DNA of 64,000 nucleotides from the NCBI RefSeq assembly GCF_003010935.1, contig NZ_PGGN01000001.1, positions 1,364,001 through 1,428,000 on the forward strand. Reading direction: 5' to 3'. The notes under the pieces are model-generated. The model worked only from the letters and a program-made list of their open reading frames with translations, did no database searches and had not been told where the DNA came from. This document shows positions 18,919 through 28,960 of this stretch, one piece after another (the stretch's first letter is position 1; each line of letters begins with the position of its first letter). The stretch comes from Phyllobacterium endophyticum. Its GTDB lineage: Bacteria; Pseudomonadota; Alphaproteobacteria; Rhizobiales; Rhizobiaceae. Made by a program: the position numbers and the translations under genes.

Positions 18919-19022
18919 AGACCTGCGCTCCATCTTCTTGCGAAGGCTGGTTGAAAATAGCAAGGAACAGTCGCCGGATTTAATATATTCTCGCGGAAGG
19001 CTCATTCAGCGAGGAGACCGCC

Positions 19023-20306
19023 ATGACTGCTCCCCACCCCTCCAAAACGCATATCGGCAATCACGAACTGCATCCTGAGACGCTGATGCTGAACTACGGC
19101 TATGACCCGGAACTATCGGAGGGAGCCGTTAAACCACCTGTGTTCTTGACCTCGACGTTCGTATTCAAATCAGCGGAAGAAGGTCGCGATTTTTTTGACT
19201 TTGTTTCCGGACGGCGCGAGCCGCCTGCAGGTACAGGGGCGGGGCTGGTCTACTCGCGTTTCAATCATCCAAACAGCGAGATAGTCGAGGACAGGCTGGC
19301 GGTCTACGAGCGTACGGAAAGTTGCGCGGTGTTTTCATCGGGCATGTCGGCGATTGCCACCACATTATTTGCATTCGTTCGTCCGGGGGATTCAATCCTC
19401 CACTCGCAGCCACTCTATGGCGGTACGGAAACGCTGCTCGCCAAGACGTTTCTCAATATGGGTATCGCTGCCGTTGGCTTTGCGGATGGCGTAAACGAAA
19501 GCTCCGTCCATGCTGCGGCCGAAGAGGCGATGCAAAAGGGCCGTGTCTCGGTTATTCTTATCGAAACGCCCGCCAATCCGACAAACAGCCTTGTAGATGT
19601 GGCAATGATCCGCCGTATCGCGAATTCTATTGAAGAAAAGCAGGGGCACCGACCGATAATCGCTTGCGACAACACCTTGCTGGGGCCGGTGTTTCAACGG
19701 CCAATCGAGCACGGCGCGGATATCTCCCTATACTCCCTGACAAAATATGTTGGTGGCCATTCCGATCTGATTGCCGGTGCAGCACTAGGCTCGAAAGCTG
19801 TAATGAAACAGGTCAAGGCGCTGCGCGGCGCAATTGGTACACAGCTCGATCCACATTCATGCTGGATGCTCGGTCGTTCGCTCGAGACGCTCAGTATCCG
19901 CATGGAAAAGGCCGACAATAACGCCTTGGCGATCGCGAACTTCCTCCGCGATCATCCTAAGGTCGAGAAAATACACTATCTGCCGTACCACGACCCCTTG
20001 TCTACCCTTGGGAAAACATTTGCCGCTCAGTGCACCGGCGCGGGATCGACATTCTCTTTCGACATCGTGGGTGGCCAGCCGGCAGCGTTCAAGTTCCTGA
20101 ACGCGCTGCAGATATTGAAACTCGCGGTAAGCCTCGGAGGCACCGAATCGCTCGCCAGTCATCCGGCAACGATGACGCATTCGGGTGTGCCCGTTGACGT
20201 GCGCCAGCGCATAGGAGTGCTCGATTCAACCATCAGGCTATCAATCGGCATTGAACATCCTGACGATTTGATCGCTGATTTGACGCAAGCCCTCAGTGTA
20301 GCCTGA
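19023..20306 (+). CDS. Cystathionine gamma-synthase-family PLP enzyme
   Basis: The 427-residue protein belongs to the Cys/Met metabolism PLP-dependent family: [45 protein letters not shown], and the PLP-lysine in [16 protein letters not shown], with [18 protein letters not shown] near the end. Members include cystathionine gamma-synthase, cystathionine lyases, O-acetylhomoserine sulfhydrylase and methionine gamma-lyase; the sequence does not decide between them. An insertion around residues 55-75 ([17 protein letters not shown]) makes it slightly longer than E. coli MetB. GAGGAG precedes the ATG. No clear SAM riboswitch was seen in the 104-bp gap upstream. Confidence 0.85.
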   Translation: MTAPHPSKTHIGNHELHPETLMLNYGYDPELSEGAVKPPVFLTSTFVFKSAEEGRDFFDFVSGRREPPAGTGAGLVYSRFNHPNSEIVEDRLAVYERTESCAVFSSGMSAIATTLFAFVRPGDSILHSQPLYGGTETLLAKTFLNMGIAAVGFADGVNESSVHAAAEEAMQKGRVSVILIETPANPTNSLVDVAMIRRIANSIEEKQGHRPIIACDNTLLGPVFQRPIEHGADISLYSLTKYVGGHSDLIAGAALGSKAVMKQVKALRGAIGTQLDPHSCWMLGRSLETLSIRMEKADNNALAIANFLRDHPKVEKIHYLPYHDPLSTLGKTFAAQCTGAGSTFSFDIVGGQPAAFKFLNALQILKLAVSLGGTESLASHPATMTHSGVPVDVRQRIGVLDSTIRLSIGIEHPDDLIADLTQALSVA

Positions 20307-20412
20307 ACAGTCAGTTCACGTGGCGTAAAACCTCCTGACTTGCCTATTGTCTAAAGGAAATCACCCGACAACCTGTCATGCTCGTGCCGTTTTGCTGTTA
20401 CAGAAAGACTTC

Positions 20413-21339
20413 ATGGTAACCCGCCTTTATACGCACCCGATTTATCTGGAACATTTGACCCCGGCTGGTCATCCGGAACGCCCGGATCGACTGCGGGCAT
20501 TGAGCAAGGTTCTTGAAGACAGCGCATTCGACGCGCTGGACAGAGTTCAATCGCCAATGGGCGACGAGTCGACAATTCTATATGCACATCCTGAAACCTT
20601 CCGCGAGCGCGTGCGCATCATGATCCCCGAGGAAGGTATGACTCGGGTCGATTCGGACACCACCGTCAGCCCTAAGAGCTGGCAGGCCGCTTTGACGGCA
20701 ATTGGTGCAGCCAATGCCGCGGTGGACGATGTATTCGACGGCAGCGCAGATAATGTTTTCGTAGCTTCGCGGCCACCCGGCCATCACGCCGAGCGCGACA
20801 AAGCGATGGGTTTTTGTCTGTTCAACAGCGCCGCAATTGCAGCCAGGCACGCCCAAAAGGCCCATGGGATTGAACGTGTTGCGATCGTCGATTGGGATGT
20901 GCACCACGGCAATGGCACTCAAGACATCTTTTGGGAGGACCCGTCGGTTCTCTATTGCTCGACGCATCAGATGCCGCTTTATCCCGGCACCGGAGCCAAA
21001 GACGAGACGGGCGCTGGCAATATCATCAATGCGCCTCTCAGTCCGCAGACCGGTAGCGACCATTTCAGAGAGGCATTCAACACGCGCATCCTGCCCGCTA
21101 TCGACGCGTTTCGGCCGGAGCTGATTATTATTTCTGCCGGCTTCGATGCCCATCACCGGGACCCGTTGGCGGAAATAAATCTGAACGAGGATGATTTCGA
21201 CTGGGCGACTGGCGCCCTGATGGAAAGAGCTGGGAGCTATGCGTCAAACCGCCTTGTCAGCCTTCTGGAAGGCGGCTACGACCTCAAAGGTATGTCGCTC
21301 TCGGCGGGCGCGCATATCAGACGCTTGATGGGAGGATGA
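20413..21339 (+). CDS. Histone deacetylase-family (acetylpolyamine amidohydrolase-like) hydrolase
   Basis: The 308-residue zinc hydrolase has the family motifs: SRPPGHHAERDKAMGFCLFN (general-base histidines), VDWDVHHGNGTQDIFW (zinc Asp and His), STHQMPLYPGTG, SAGFDAHHRDPL (second zinc Asp) and SLLEGGYD near the C-terminus. Bacterial members deacetylate small acetylated amines or proteins; the true substrate is not known. The frame is open from 20347, but the ATG at 20413 begins the conserved MVTRLYTHPIYLEH. xseB starts 3 bp after its stop, so the two are coupled. Confidence 0.9.
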   Translation: MVTRLYTHPIYLEHLTPAGHPERPDRLRALSKVLEDSAFDALDRVQSPMGDESTILYAHPETFRERVRIMIPEEGMTRVDSDTTVSPKSWQAALTAIGAANAAVDDVFDGSADNVFVASRPPGHHAERDKAMGFCLFNSAAIAARHAQKAHGIERVAIVDWDVHHGNGTQDIFWEDPSVLYCSTHQMPLYPGTGAKDETGAGNIINAPLSPQTGSDHFREAFNTRILPAIDAFRPELIIISAGFDAHHRDPLAEINLNEDDFDWATGALMERAGSYASNRLVSLLEGGYDLKGMSLSAGAHIRRLMGG

Positions 21340-21342
21340 AGC

Positions 21343-21597
21343 ATGGCCGATGTACAGAACAATACCGATATCGCTGCCATGAGCTTCGAACAGGCTCTCG
21401 ATCAGCTGGAAAAAATAGTTGATGATCTGGAACGTGGTGATGTCCCGCTGGAACAGTCTATCCGGATATATGAACGCGGCGAAGCCCTCAAGAAGCATTG
21501 CGATATGCTTTTGAGTGCTGCTGAGGACAAGGTTCAGAAGATCCGTCTTGGCCGGAACGGTGAACCCGTCGGCACGGAGCCGCTTGATCCCGAATGA
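21343..21597 (+). CDS. xseB: Exodeoxyribonuclease VII small subunit
   Basis: The 84-residue protein has the XseB core [20 protein letters not shown] followed by [19 protein letters not shown] (quoted in parts), a helical hairpin that assembles around XseA. Length is normal for the family. GGAGGATGAAGC precedes the ATG, and the gene starts 3 bp after the HDAC-like gene. ExoVII degrades single-stranded DNA; the large subunit xseA is not in this window. Confidence 0.95.
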   Translation: MADVQNNTDIAAMSFEQALDQLEKIVDDLERGDVPLEQSIRIYERGEALKKHCDMLLSAAEDKVQKIRLGRNGEPVGTEPLDPE

Positions 21598-21667
21598 AAT
21601 TGGGCACGCTGTTCAGCGCTGTGACGAACCGTTATGCTAGGACATTGACCCATCCGGAGTAGCGCGA

Positions 21668-22606
21668 ATGAGTTTTTCCCCCTGCCCAGATCCCAAGATA
21701 GGTGACATAGCAGCGATCGACGCAATCGAAACGCTGATCATACCGCGCACCAGCGATATCGGTGGACTTGAGGTCCGGCGGGCCTTGCCAAGCGCCAAGC
21801 GCCGGCTTGTGGGACCCTTCATTTTCTTCGACCGGATGGGGCCCGCAATCCTTCGCCCGACCGATGCTCTCGACGTGCGGCCGCATCCGCATATAGGTCT
21901 GTCGACTGTAACCTATCTTTTCGATGGGAACATACGCCACCGCGACAGCCTCGGCACGGAGATGGTCATCAAACCGGGTGACGTCAATCTGATGACTGCA
22001 GGGCGGGGAATCGTTCATTCGGAACGATCGCCGGAGGAGTTGCGGACAGAGCCACTGCCCATTTCCGGGCTACAGACCTGGCTGGCGCTGCCAGATCATC
22101 TTGAGGAGATTGATCCCGCCTTTGCCAATACAGGAGTGAGTGAACTGCCGATGCTGCGCGAACAAGGTATGGAAGCACGTATCGTCATGGGCCGCTTCCA
22201 CGGCGCAGGTTCGCCAGTCAAACAGCACGCCGAAACACTTTACGTGGACATTCGTCTCGATCCCGGGAGCCACATCCAATTGCCAGGCAACATTGCCGAA
22301 GAGCGGGCAATCTATACGCTGGACGGTTCGGTGGAAGTGGCAGGGCAATCCTTTGCCGCAGACCGTTTATTGGTGTTCCGCCCTGGCGACGAGATCATCG
22401 TGCGTGCTCCACAAGGAGCCCATTTCATGTTGTTTGGAGGCGCTGCTCTACCGTCCAAACGCTACATCTGGTGGAATTTTGTGTCTTCATCCCACGAGCG
22501 GATCGAGCAGGCAAAAGAAGAATGGCGAACAGGTCGTTTCGATATCGTTCCTGGCGACGAGGAAGAATTCATACCGTTGCCTGAAAACCGACCCATGGAG
22601 CAATAA
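21668..22606 (+). CDS. Pirin-family protein
   Basis: The 312-residue double-cupin protein has the N-terminal pirin metal site: RPHPHIGLSTVTYLFDG, HRDSLG, and GRGIVHSERSP supply the H-x-H, His and Glu ligands. The second cupin (about 175-285) includes LYVDIRLDPG and LVFRPGDEIIV. Bacterial pirins are variously quercetin dioxygenases or regulators of central metabolism, and the sequence does not choose. GGAG lies 10 nt before the ATG. It sits between xseB and dxs, a place where many related genomes have the two directly adjacent (from memory), so it may be an insertion into that block. Confidence 0.88.
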   Translation: MSFSPCPDPKIGDIAAIDAIETLIIPRTSDIGGLEVRRALPSAKRRLVGPFIFFDRMGPAILRPTDALDVRPHPHIGLSTVTYLFDGNIRHRDSLGTEMVIKPGDVNLMTAGRGIVHSERSPEELRTEPLPISGLQTWLALPDHLEEIDPAFANTGVSELPMLREQGMEARIVMGRFHGAGSPVKQHAETLYVDIRLDPGSHIQLPGNIAEERAIYTLDGSVEVAGQSFAADRLLVFRPGDEIIVRAPQGAHFMLFGGAALPSKRYIWWNFVSSSHERIEQAKEEWRTGRFDIVPGDEEEFIPLPENRPMEQ

Positions 22607-22681
22607 ACACCGCTCCTTGCCGGTCGGCGGGTTTTCCTTTAGGGAACGGCAGCAATTGAGCTTGTAACCGGAACCTGCGCT

Positions 22682-24601
22682 TTGGCCAAAAACTTCGAAA
22701 CACCCCTGCTGGACCGCGTTAAAGTTCCTCTGGATTTACGCCGATTGCCAGAGTCGGAACTGCCACAATTGGCGCAGGAACTCCGCACAGAGCTGATCGA
22801 CGCGGTGTCTACCACAGGAGGGCACCTTGGCGCGGGCCTGGGTGTCGTCGAACTGACAGTTGCACTCCACCATGTCTTTGATACGCCGCACGACCGTATA
22901 ATCTGGGATGTCGGGCATCAGGCCTATCCGCACAAGATTTTGACGGGACGGCGGGACCGTATCCGCACGCTTCGGCAGGAGGGAGGCCTTTCCGGATTTA
23001 CCAAGCGCAGTGAAAGCGAGTACGATCCCTTCGGCGCTGCGCATTCATCCACGTCCATCTCCGCAGGACTTGGAATGGCAGTGGCCAGCGATTTGTCCGG
23101 CACTAAGCGCAATGTGATTTCGGTTATCGGCGACGGCGCGATGTCCGCGGGCATGGCCTACGAGGCTATGAATAATGCCGGGGCGCTCGACGCGCGGCTG
23201 ATCGTTGTTCTCAACGACAATGATATGTCGATTGCGCCGCCTGCAGGTGCAATGAGCGCGTACCTGGCACGCCTCGTCTCGGGCCGCGCTTATCGTTCCT
23301 TCCGCGAAACTGCCAAGCAGCTAGCCAGGAAACTTCCCAAATTCCTGCAGGAAAAGGCGCGCCTTTCGGAAGAGTATGCGCGTGGCTTCTGGACGGGCGG
23401 AACCCTGTTCGAAGAGCTCGGCTTCTACTATGTCGGGCCGATCGACGGTCACAATCTCGATCATCTTCTTCCGGTGCTGAAGAATGTCCGCGACACGATG
23501 GATGGCCCGGTCTTGATCCATGTCGTTACACAAAAGGGCAAAGGCTATGCACCGGCCGAGGCGGCTGCGGATAAGTATCATGGCGTCAACAAGTTTGACG
23601 TCATTACGGGCGCTCAGGCGAAGCCCCCCGCCAATGCGCCAAGCTATACAAAGGTTTTTGCTACCAGCCTGATCGAGGAGGCGCGGCACGACGATAGGAT
23701 CGTTGCAATAACAGCGGCTATGCCGGGCGGAACCGGACTAGACCTCTTTGGCGAGGCGTTCCCCGGGCGTACTTTCGATGTTGGTATCGCGGAACAGCAC
23801 GCAGTAACGTTCGCGGCCGGTCTGGCGAGTGAAGGCTATAAGCCTTTTGCCGCAATTTATTCGACCTTTCTGCAGCGTGGCTATGACCAGGTGGTGCATG
23901 ATGTCTCGTTGCAAAACTTGCCGGTACGGTTTCCTATAGATAGGGCCGGGCTGGTCGGCGCTGACGGCGCAACCCATGCAGGATCATTCGACACGGGCTT
24001 CCTTGCGGCATTGCCCGGCTTCGTCGTGATGGCCGCGTCCGACGAGGCCGAATTGCGCCACATGGTGCGTACGGCAGCAGAGTATAACGAGGGTCCGATT
24101 TCCTTTCGTTATCCGCGCGGGGACGGTGTTGGTGTCGATCTGCCCGAGCGGGGGCAGGTGCTAGAGATCGGCCGGGGCCGAATTGTGCGCGAAGGATCGA
24201 AGATCGCCCTCCTCTCGTTTGGAACCCGCATGCAAGAGTGTCTGGCCGCAGCGGATGAGCTAGATGCCTCGGGACTATCGACAACCGTAGCCGACGCTCG
24301 ATTCGCCAAGCCTCTCGACGAGGGTTTGATCCGTCGCCTTGCCCGGGAGCACGAGGTCCTGGTTACAGTAGAGGAAGGCGCAGTCGGCGGCTTTGCATCG
24401 CACGTTCTGCATTTTTTGAGCCGCGACGGATTGTTAGACAATGGCCTTCGTGTCCGCACGCTTGTCCTGCCGGACCTCTATCTCGATCATGCCAAACCGG
24501 AAAATCTCTACGCGTGTGCGGGTCTCGATAGCGTCGGCATCGTCCAAGCAGTATTTGCCGCGCTCGGACGCCACCATATGGCCGCTCCCGCCCGTGCGTA
24601 A
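22682..24601 (+). CDS. dxs: 1-deoxy-D-xylulose-5-phosphate synthase
   Basis: The 639-residue thiamine diphosphate enzyme makes DXP from pyruvate and glyceraldehyde-3-phosphate, the entry to the MEP isoprenoid pathway. Visible are [36 protein letters not shown], the TPP motif region [20 protein letters not shown], the catalytic Glu region [16 protein letters not shown], and [19 protein letters not shown]. The start must be TTG at 22682: it opens the conserved ETPLLDRV region, no ATG lies nearby, and GGAA sits 8 nt upstream. Downstream steps of the same pathway include ispH at 35.6 kb. Confidence 0.96.
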   Translation: MAKNFETPLLDRVKVPLDLRRLPESELPQLAQELRTELIDAVSTTGGHLGAGLGVVELTVALHHVFDTPHDRIIWDVGHQAYPHKILTGRRDRIRTLRQEGGLSGFTKRSESEYDPFGAAHSSTSISAGLGMAVASDLSGTKRNVISVIGDGAMSAGMAYEAMNNAGALDARLIVVLNDNDMSIAPPAGAMSAYLARLVSGRAYRSFRETAKQLARKLPKFLQEKARLSEEYARGFWTGGTLFEELGFYYVGPIDGHNLDHLLPVLKNVRDTMDGPVLIHVVTQKGKGYAPAEAAADKYHGVNKFDVITGAQAKPPANAPSYTKVFATSLIEEARHDDRIVAITAAMPGGTGLDLFGEAFPGRTFDVGIAEQHAVTFAAGLASEGYKPFAAIYSTFLQRGYDQVVHDVSLQNLPVRFPIDRAGLVGADGATHAGSFDTGFLAALPGFVVMAASDEAELRHMVRTAAEYNEGPISFRYPRGDGVGVDLPERGQVLEIGRGRIVREGSKIALLSFGTRMQECLAAADELDASGLSTTVADARFAKPLDEGLIRRLAREHEVLVTVEEGAVGGFASHVLHFLSRDGLLDNGLRVRTLVLPDLYLDHAKPENLYACAGLDSVGIVQAVFAALGRHHMAAPARA

Positions 24602-24610
24602 GACAGGTTG

Positions 24611-25348
24611 ATGCGCCTTGATCAGCTTCTGGTGGCAAAGGGGCTTTTTGCCAGCCGCTCGCGAGCACGGGACGCCATTATGCGCGGTACTGTGCAGGTC
24701 GACGGTGCTGTGATCACCAAACCCGGTGCGACATTCGGCGGGACCGTCGCAATCAGCGTTGATGACCCGGCCAGCACCTATGTATCTCGCGCGGCGCTCA
24801 AGCTTATTGCGGGCCTCGATACTTTCTCCATCAACGTCAAAGGAAGGGTGGCCCTTGACATCGGTGCGTCGACAGGTGGGTTCACACAGGTTCTACTCGA
24901 ACGTGGTGTGGATCACGTGTTTGCGGTAGATGTTGGCCATGGTCAGCTGCATGAGAGCCTGAGGGCCGACATCCACGTCACCAACCTCGAAATGTTGAAT
25001 GCGCGGGAACTCCTTCGGGAGCATCTTGGAGGTCGCGCGATAGATCTTGTCGTATCCGACGTTAGCTTTATTTCACTGAAACTCGCGTTGCCACCCGCGT
25101 TAGATCTGGCAAGGCCGGGCAGTCACTGTGTACTTCTGGTGAAGCCGCAATTTGAGGCGGGACGCGAAGCAATCGGCAAGGGAGGCATTTTGCGCGATCC
25201 AAAGGATGGCGAACGTGTCGTAAATGATCTAAGGAACTGGCTGGATGGATTGCCGGGCTGGAAAGCCCTCGGGCAGTGCCCTTCGCCCATCGAGGGCGGC
25301 GATGGCAATCGCGAATTTCTGCTGGCTGGCTTGAAAAGCCGAGATTGA
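24611..25348 (+). CDS. tlyA: TlyA-family rRNA 2'-O-methyltransferase
   Basis: The 245-residue protein has an N-terminal S4 RNA-binding domain (MRLDQLLVAKGLFASRSRAR, residues 1-60) and a C-terminal FtsJ/RrmJ-like methyltransferase domain with the SAM loop VALDIGASTGGFTQVLLERG and VSDVSFISLKLALP. TlyA enzymes 2'-O-methylate rRNA cytidines and in some bacteria act as hemolysins. The ATG at 24611 follows an in-frame TTG; an AGG lies just upstream. It follows dxs by 9 bp and precedes the RNA methyltransferase gene by 12 bp, indicating one operon. Confidence 0.92.
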   Translation: MRLDQLLVAKGLFASRSRARDAIMRGTVQVDGAVITKPGATFGGTVAISVDDPASTYVSRAALKLIAGLDTFSINVKGRVALDIGASTGGFTQVLLERGVDHVFAVDVGHGQLHESLRADIHVTNLEMLNARELLREHLGGRAIDLVVSDVSFISLKLALPPALDLARPGSHCVLLVKPQFEAGREAIGKGGILRDPKDGERVVNDLRNWLDGLPGWKALGQCPSPIEGGDGNREFLLAGLKSRD

Positions 25349-25360
25349 GAAGACAATTCT

Positions 25361-26590
25361 ATGAGTACGCGCGTAACAATCGAACGGATGGGCGCCGGCG
25401 GTGACGGCATTGCCATTACTTCGACAGGAAGCGCCTATGTGCCGTTTTCGTTGCCTGGCGAGGTCGCCAATGTGGCACTGGAAAATGGGCGCGCCACACT
25501 AATGGCGCTGCTGGAACCTTCGCCTGAGCGCATCGCACCCGCATGCAGGCACTTTGAAGAGTGCGGCAGTTGCACCCTGCAGCACTGGCAAGACGGCGCC
25601 TACAGAAAGTGGAAACGATCGCTCGTTCAGGATGCACTTGCAGCCAGGGGCTTGGATTTCACTCTCGATCCGCTCGTGGCCTGTGCGCCGCAGACGAGGC
25701 GCCGTGCGGTTTTTGCGGTCCGCACGAGTGAGCGCGGTGCCGTTTTCGGTTTCAACAGACATCTCAGTCACGAACTAATCGATATCGTCGAATGTTCGGT
25801 AACGGTGCCCGAGATCGTTTCGCGTCTTGATGATCTACGCGAGGTGGTTGCTGTACTTGGTGGCGGTATGAAAGCCTTCAAGCTGACAGTGACGTCGACG
25901 GCTTCAGGTCTGGATATCATGGCCACGGGGTGCGGCGCGCCCGACGCCGCGAAGCGCCAGGCTCTAACGGCATTGGTTATCAAGAAGGATTTTGCCAGGC
26001 TGAGCTTTGAAGGCGAAATCATCGTGGAGCCGCGAAAGCCCATCGTCCAATTCGGCAAAGTTCCGGTGTTTCTGCCCGCCGGAGGTTTTCTCCAGGCGAC
26101 GATGCAAGCCGAATTGGCCATGTCTGAGTTGGTGACTGCTCATCTGGCCAAGGTCAAAAGGACGATCGATCTTTTTAGTGGCTCAGGCACCTTTACATTC
26201 AGAATGGCGGAGAATTCGGCGGTACATGCTGTTGAGGGCGAGCAGCCATCCGTTGATGCGATGGACCGTAGCATCCGTTATGTCCAGGGTCTGAAACCCG
26301 TTACGGTGGAGCGCCGTGACTTGTTCAGGCGGCCATTTTTGGCACGGGAGTTGAAGCCTTATTCCGGCCTCGTATTCGATCCGCCTCGTGCGGGCGCGGA
26401 AGCGCAGGCAATGGAGATCGCTAAATCCACGATACCGAAAGTGGTTGCCATATCGTGCAACCCCGTCACACTCGGCCGCGACTTGAGCATCCTCGTCAAG
26501 GGTGGATACAGAATTGACCGCGTTGTACCAATCGACCAATTTCTATGGTCATCGCACGTCGAAGCCGTAGCACTGCTCAGCAAGAAGTAA
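25361..26590 (+). CDS. Fe-S class I SAM-dependent RNA m5U methyltransferase (RlmD/TrmA family)
   Basis: The 409-residue protein starts with a TRAM-like domain (about 1-55) and has an iron-sulfur site: CRHFEECGSC gives three cysteines in the C-x5-C-x2-C arrangement of RumA/RlmD, with a fourth likely at VECSVTVPE. The methyltransferase part has TIDLFSGSGTFTF (SAM loop), FDPPRAGAEAQ, and the catalytic-Cys motif ISCNPVTLGRDL. Enzymes of this group methylate uridine C5 in rRNA or tRNA; the exact target cannot be read. It closes the dxs-tlyA operon, and its TAA abuts the stop of the convergent tldD. Confidence 0.92.
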   Translation: MSTRVTIERMGAGGDGIAITSTGSAYVPFSLPGEVANVALENGRATLMALLEPSPERIAPACRHFEECGSCTLQHWQDGAYRKWKRSLVQDALAARGLDFTLDPLVACAPQTRRRAVFAVRTSERGAVFGFNRHLSHELIDIVECSVTVPEIVSRLDDLREVVAVLGGGMKAFKLTVTSTASGLDIMATGCGAPDAAKRQALTALVIKKDFARLSFEGEIIVEPRKPIVQFGKVPVFLPAGGFLQATMQAELAMSELVTAHLAKVKRTIDLFSGSGTFTFRMAENSAVHAVEGEQPSVDAMDRSIRYVQGLKPVTVERRDLFRRPFLARELKPYSGLVFDPPRAGAEAQAMEIAKSTIPKVVAISCNPVTLGRDLSILVKGGYRIDRVVPIDQFLWSSHVEAVALLSKK

Positions 26591-28003
26591 TCAAACTGCC
26601 GTACCGCCTACGGTCATCTGATCCATACGCAAATGCGGCTGACCGACGCCAACCGGAACCCATTGGCCGCCCTTGCCGCAATTGCCGATACCCGTATCAA
26701 GTTGCAGGTCATTGCCGATCATGGAAATACGTTGCATCGCATCGGGTCCATTACCGATCAGCATCGCGCCCTTGACGGGTGCGCCGAGCTTGCCGTTCTC
26801 GATCATGTACGCCTCGGTACAGCCAAACACGAATTTGCCGGAGGTGATGTCCACTTGTCCGCCACCGAAAGAAACGGCATAGATGCCGTTCTTGACAGAG
26901 GCGATGATTTCTTCCGGGGTCTTATCCCCCCCAAGCATATACGTGTTCGTCATGCGAGGCATCGGCGCATGTGCATAGGATTCGCGACGCCCGTTGCCGG
27001 TGGGTTCCATTCCCATAAGTCGCGCGTTTTGCCGATCCTGCATATAGCCAACAAGAATGCCGTCATCGATCAAGACAGTCTTGTTGGTCGGCATGCCTTC
27101 GTCGTCGACAGTAAGCGAGCCACGCCGTTCGGAGATTGTGCCGTCGTCGACGACAGTCACGCCCTTCGATGCGACCTTCTGGCCAAGCAATCCTGCAAAA
27201 GCCGACGTTTTCTTACGGTTGAAATCGCCTTCCAAACCGTGACCTACCGCCTCGTGAAGCATCACGCCCGGCCAGCCGCTGGAAAGCACGATGTCGAATG
27301 TACCAGCCGGTGCGGGTATGGCCTCTAGATTGACCAAGGCCTGACGCAACGCCTCATCGGCAGCGTATTGCCACTTATCTGCGACGATAAATTCGCCAAA
27401 GCCCTTGCGACCACCCGCTCCGTAAGTGCCACTTTCCTGCCGCTCGCCATCGCCGACCACAACGGATACATTAAGGCGCACCATGGGGCGAACGTCACGC
27501 ACGAAGTGCCCGTCTGCACGCAGGATTTCTACCTGCTGCCAGGAAGCTGCGAGCGAAACGGAAACCTGCCGCACCTTCGCATCCTTTGCCCGGAGATAGG
27601 CATCGATCTCCTGAAGAAGTTTTACCTTCGCCTCGAAACTTGGCGAGCCAAGTGGATTTTCGTCGCTGTAAAGGCTGCGATTGGTTCCGGGAGGAGCCGC
27701 AGTATAAGTTCCGGCATATCCGCTTCGTACAGCTGAAGCCGCATCCGAAGCACGCTTCAGCGCGCCGAGCGACAACTCACCTGCGTGAGCGTATCCCACC
27801 GAATCGCCGGCGACAGCACGCAGGCCAAAACCCTGATCCTGATTGAATGAACCGTTTTTTAGACGGCCATTGTCGAAGGCAAGTCCCTCTGACTCCCTGT
27901 ACTCAATGAAGAGTTCGCCGTCGTCAGCCCCGTCAAGGCTTCGCTGGACGGTTTCGAGGACTTTTTCGCGGGGCGCGTCAAAACTGTCGATGAGGCTTTT
28001 CAT
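26591..28003 (-). CDS. tldD: TldD-family metalloprotease
   Basis: The 470-residue protein has the zinc-site motif MLHEAVGHGLEGDFNRK (HExxxH), GLRAVAGDSVGYAHA, and C-terminal VDITSGKFVFGCTEAYMIENG in part, all typical of TldD. With its partner TldE (PmbA) it degrades unfolded or modified peptides in the cytosol; pmbA is not in this window. Length is normal. It lies downstream of ialB on the same strand with an 82-bp gap and is convergent with the RNA methyltransferase gene. Confidence 0.94.
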   Translation of the reverse strand: MKSLIDSFDAPREKVLETVQRSLDGADDGELFIEYRESEGLAFDNGRLKNGSFNQDQGFGLRAVAGDSVGYAHAGELSLGALKRASDAASAVRSGYAGTYTAAPPGTNRSLYSDENPLGSPSFEAKVKLLQEIDAYLRAKDAKVRQVSVSLAASWQQVEILRADGHFVRDVRPMVRLNVSVVVGDGERQESGTYGAGGRKGFGEFIVADKWQYAADEALRQALVNLEAIPAPAGTFDIVLSSGWPGVMLHEAVGHGLEGDFNRKKTSAFAGLLGQKVASKGVTVVDDGTISERRGSLTVDDEGMPTNKTVLIDDGILVGYMQDRQNARLMGMEPTGNGRRESYAHAPMPRMTNTYMLGGDKTPEEIIASVKNGIYAVSFGGGQVDITSGKFVFGCTEAYMIENGKLGAPVKGAMLIGNGPDAMQRISMIGNDLQLDTGIGNCGKGGQWVPVGVGQPHLRMDQMTVGGTAV

Positions 28004-28085
28004 GGATGGGTCCGGTTCAACTATATCGTATGAACCGGATGTAGGCCTTCCAGACGCCTACGACAACCGCAATCTTGTTTGAAAA

Positions 28086-28604
28086 TCACGGGAGAGCGTC
28101 GAAGCCCTCGCCAAATCCGTTGAGTTCTACCGGAATGCCGATACCTTCTTCCGGTGTCTGGAAGACGATGAATGTCGCAGCCTTGCCGGTCTTCAACGTC
28201 TGGACTAGCTGATCCTCCAGAATAACCTCGGCATAGCAACCATCTTCAAAGCAGCGAACGAAATAGGCGCGGCCAATATCTTTGCCGTCCACATTGAGTC
28301 CAAGGCCATTGGGCAGGAGCACACCGAGAGGAGCAAGGACACGCAAGATTTTCGCCTTGTTGTCCGCAGTCTTCAATACAACCACGGAGAGGCCCATTTC
28401 CGGACGATCCGCCGCAACGACGTTCTGAATCAGCGCGCATTGTTCCGATTTCGCGCCTGCCGGCGTGTCGCAAAGGATCGACCAAGCCCCATGAGTGGAT
28501 TTCACCGTGCCGCTTTGCTGGGCCGCCATTGCGGCACCCGCAACAACAGCCATTGACAGGGCAAGCAGACCGGCGGCGATGCTACGTAGCGCGAAAGAGA
28601 ACAT
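28086..28604 (-). CDS. ialB: Invasion-associated locus B (IalB) family protein
   Basis: The 172-residue protein has a signal peptide (cleavage near AMA, residue 27) and the IalB domain: HGAWSILCDTPAGAKSEQCA, VLAPLGVLLPNGLGL, YFVRCFEDGCYAEVILED in part, and IVFQTPEEGIGIPVEL. Four cysteines could form two disulfides. In Bartonella the founding member promotes erythrocyte entry, but homologues are widespread in free-living and plant-associated rhizobia and the name does not imply virulence here. It is probably exported to the periplasm. Confidence 0.88.
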   Translation of the reverse strand: MFSFALRSIAAGLLALSMAVVAGAAMAAQQSGTVKSTHGAWSILCDTPAGAKSEQCALIQNVVAADRPEMGLSVVVLKTADNKAKILRVLAPLGVLLPNGLGLNVDGKDIGRAYFVRCFEDGCYAEVILEDQLVQTLKTGKAATFIVFQTPEEGIGIPVELNGFGEGFDALP

Positions 28605-28960
28605 GTAGGCTCCAAACGAATCATCCAGACGTTAGACTGCTGCGCCCGGGATGGAAAGAATGCCGCGCGAATGCTCCCCAGCATAGCGGGCCCGGCAAGA
28701 TGTCGTGTAGCCGAAAAATGGCCGGATTGTGAGCCAGATGGGCCGTCGCACCGCAAAATGCCTGCAAGAAAAGAAAAAACTGTGTGTTCGGGCAGTTAGG
28801 GGCCGCCAGCAGAAAACCCGCGCGCAAAAATGCCGCATGAGATCACGTTCGCCTTCCTTGCGATGTAAGCTAATGTGTGGTTTGAACGCGGCATATACCG
28901 GGCCAACATGCTGCCCGGTCCTAGTGTATGGAATCAATGCTTCATTCGGGAGATTTCTAG
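28605..28960. other. 356-bp gap between ialB and coxB, divergent promoter region
   Basis: No gene was found here. It must hold the promoters of ialB (minus) and the cytochrome oxidase operon (plus). The only clear structure is a 7-bp hairpin at 28897-28919. No convincing -35/-10 pair was identified for coxB. Confidence 0.6.
28897..28919. promoter_or_regulatory. Perfect hairpin in the coxB leader
   Basis: ACCGGGC, a 9-nt loop and GCCCGGT form a perfect 7-bp inverted repeat ending 41 bp before the coxB start. There is no T tract. It could be an operator for a dimeric regulator or an RNA structure in the leader. Confidence 0.4.

Noticed and set aside
22619..22628. GCCG-GT-CGGC followed by GGGTTTTCC after the pirin gene as a terminator
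   Set aside because: The loop would be only two bases and the stem four pairs, too tight and too weak.
28086..28604. IalB as evidence of a pathogen
   Set aside because: The family is common in non-pathogenic rhizobia, so it gives no information on lifestyle.
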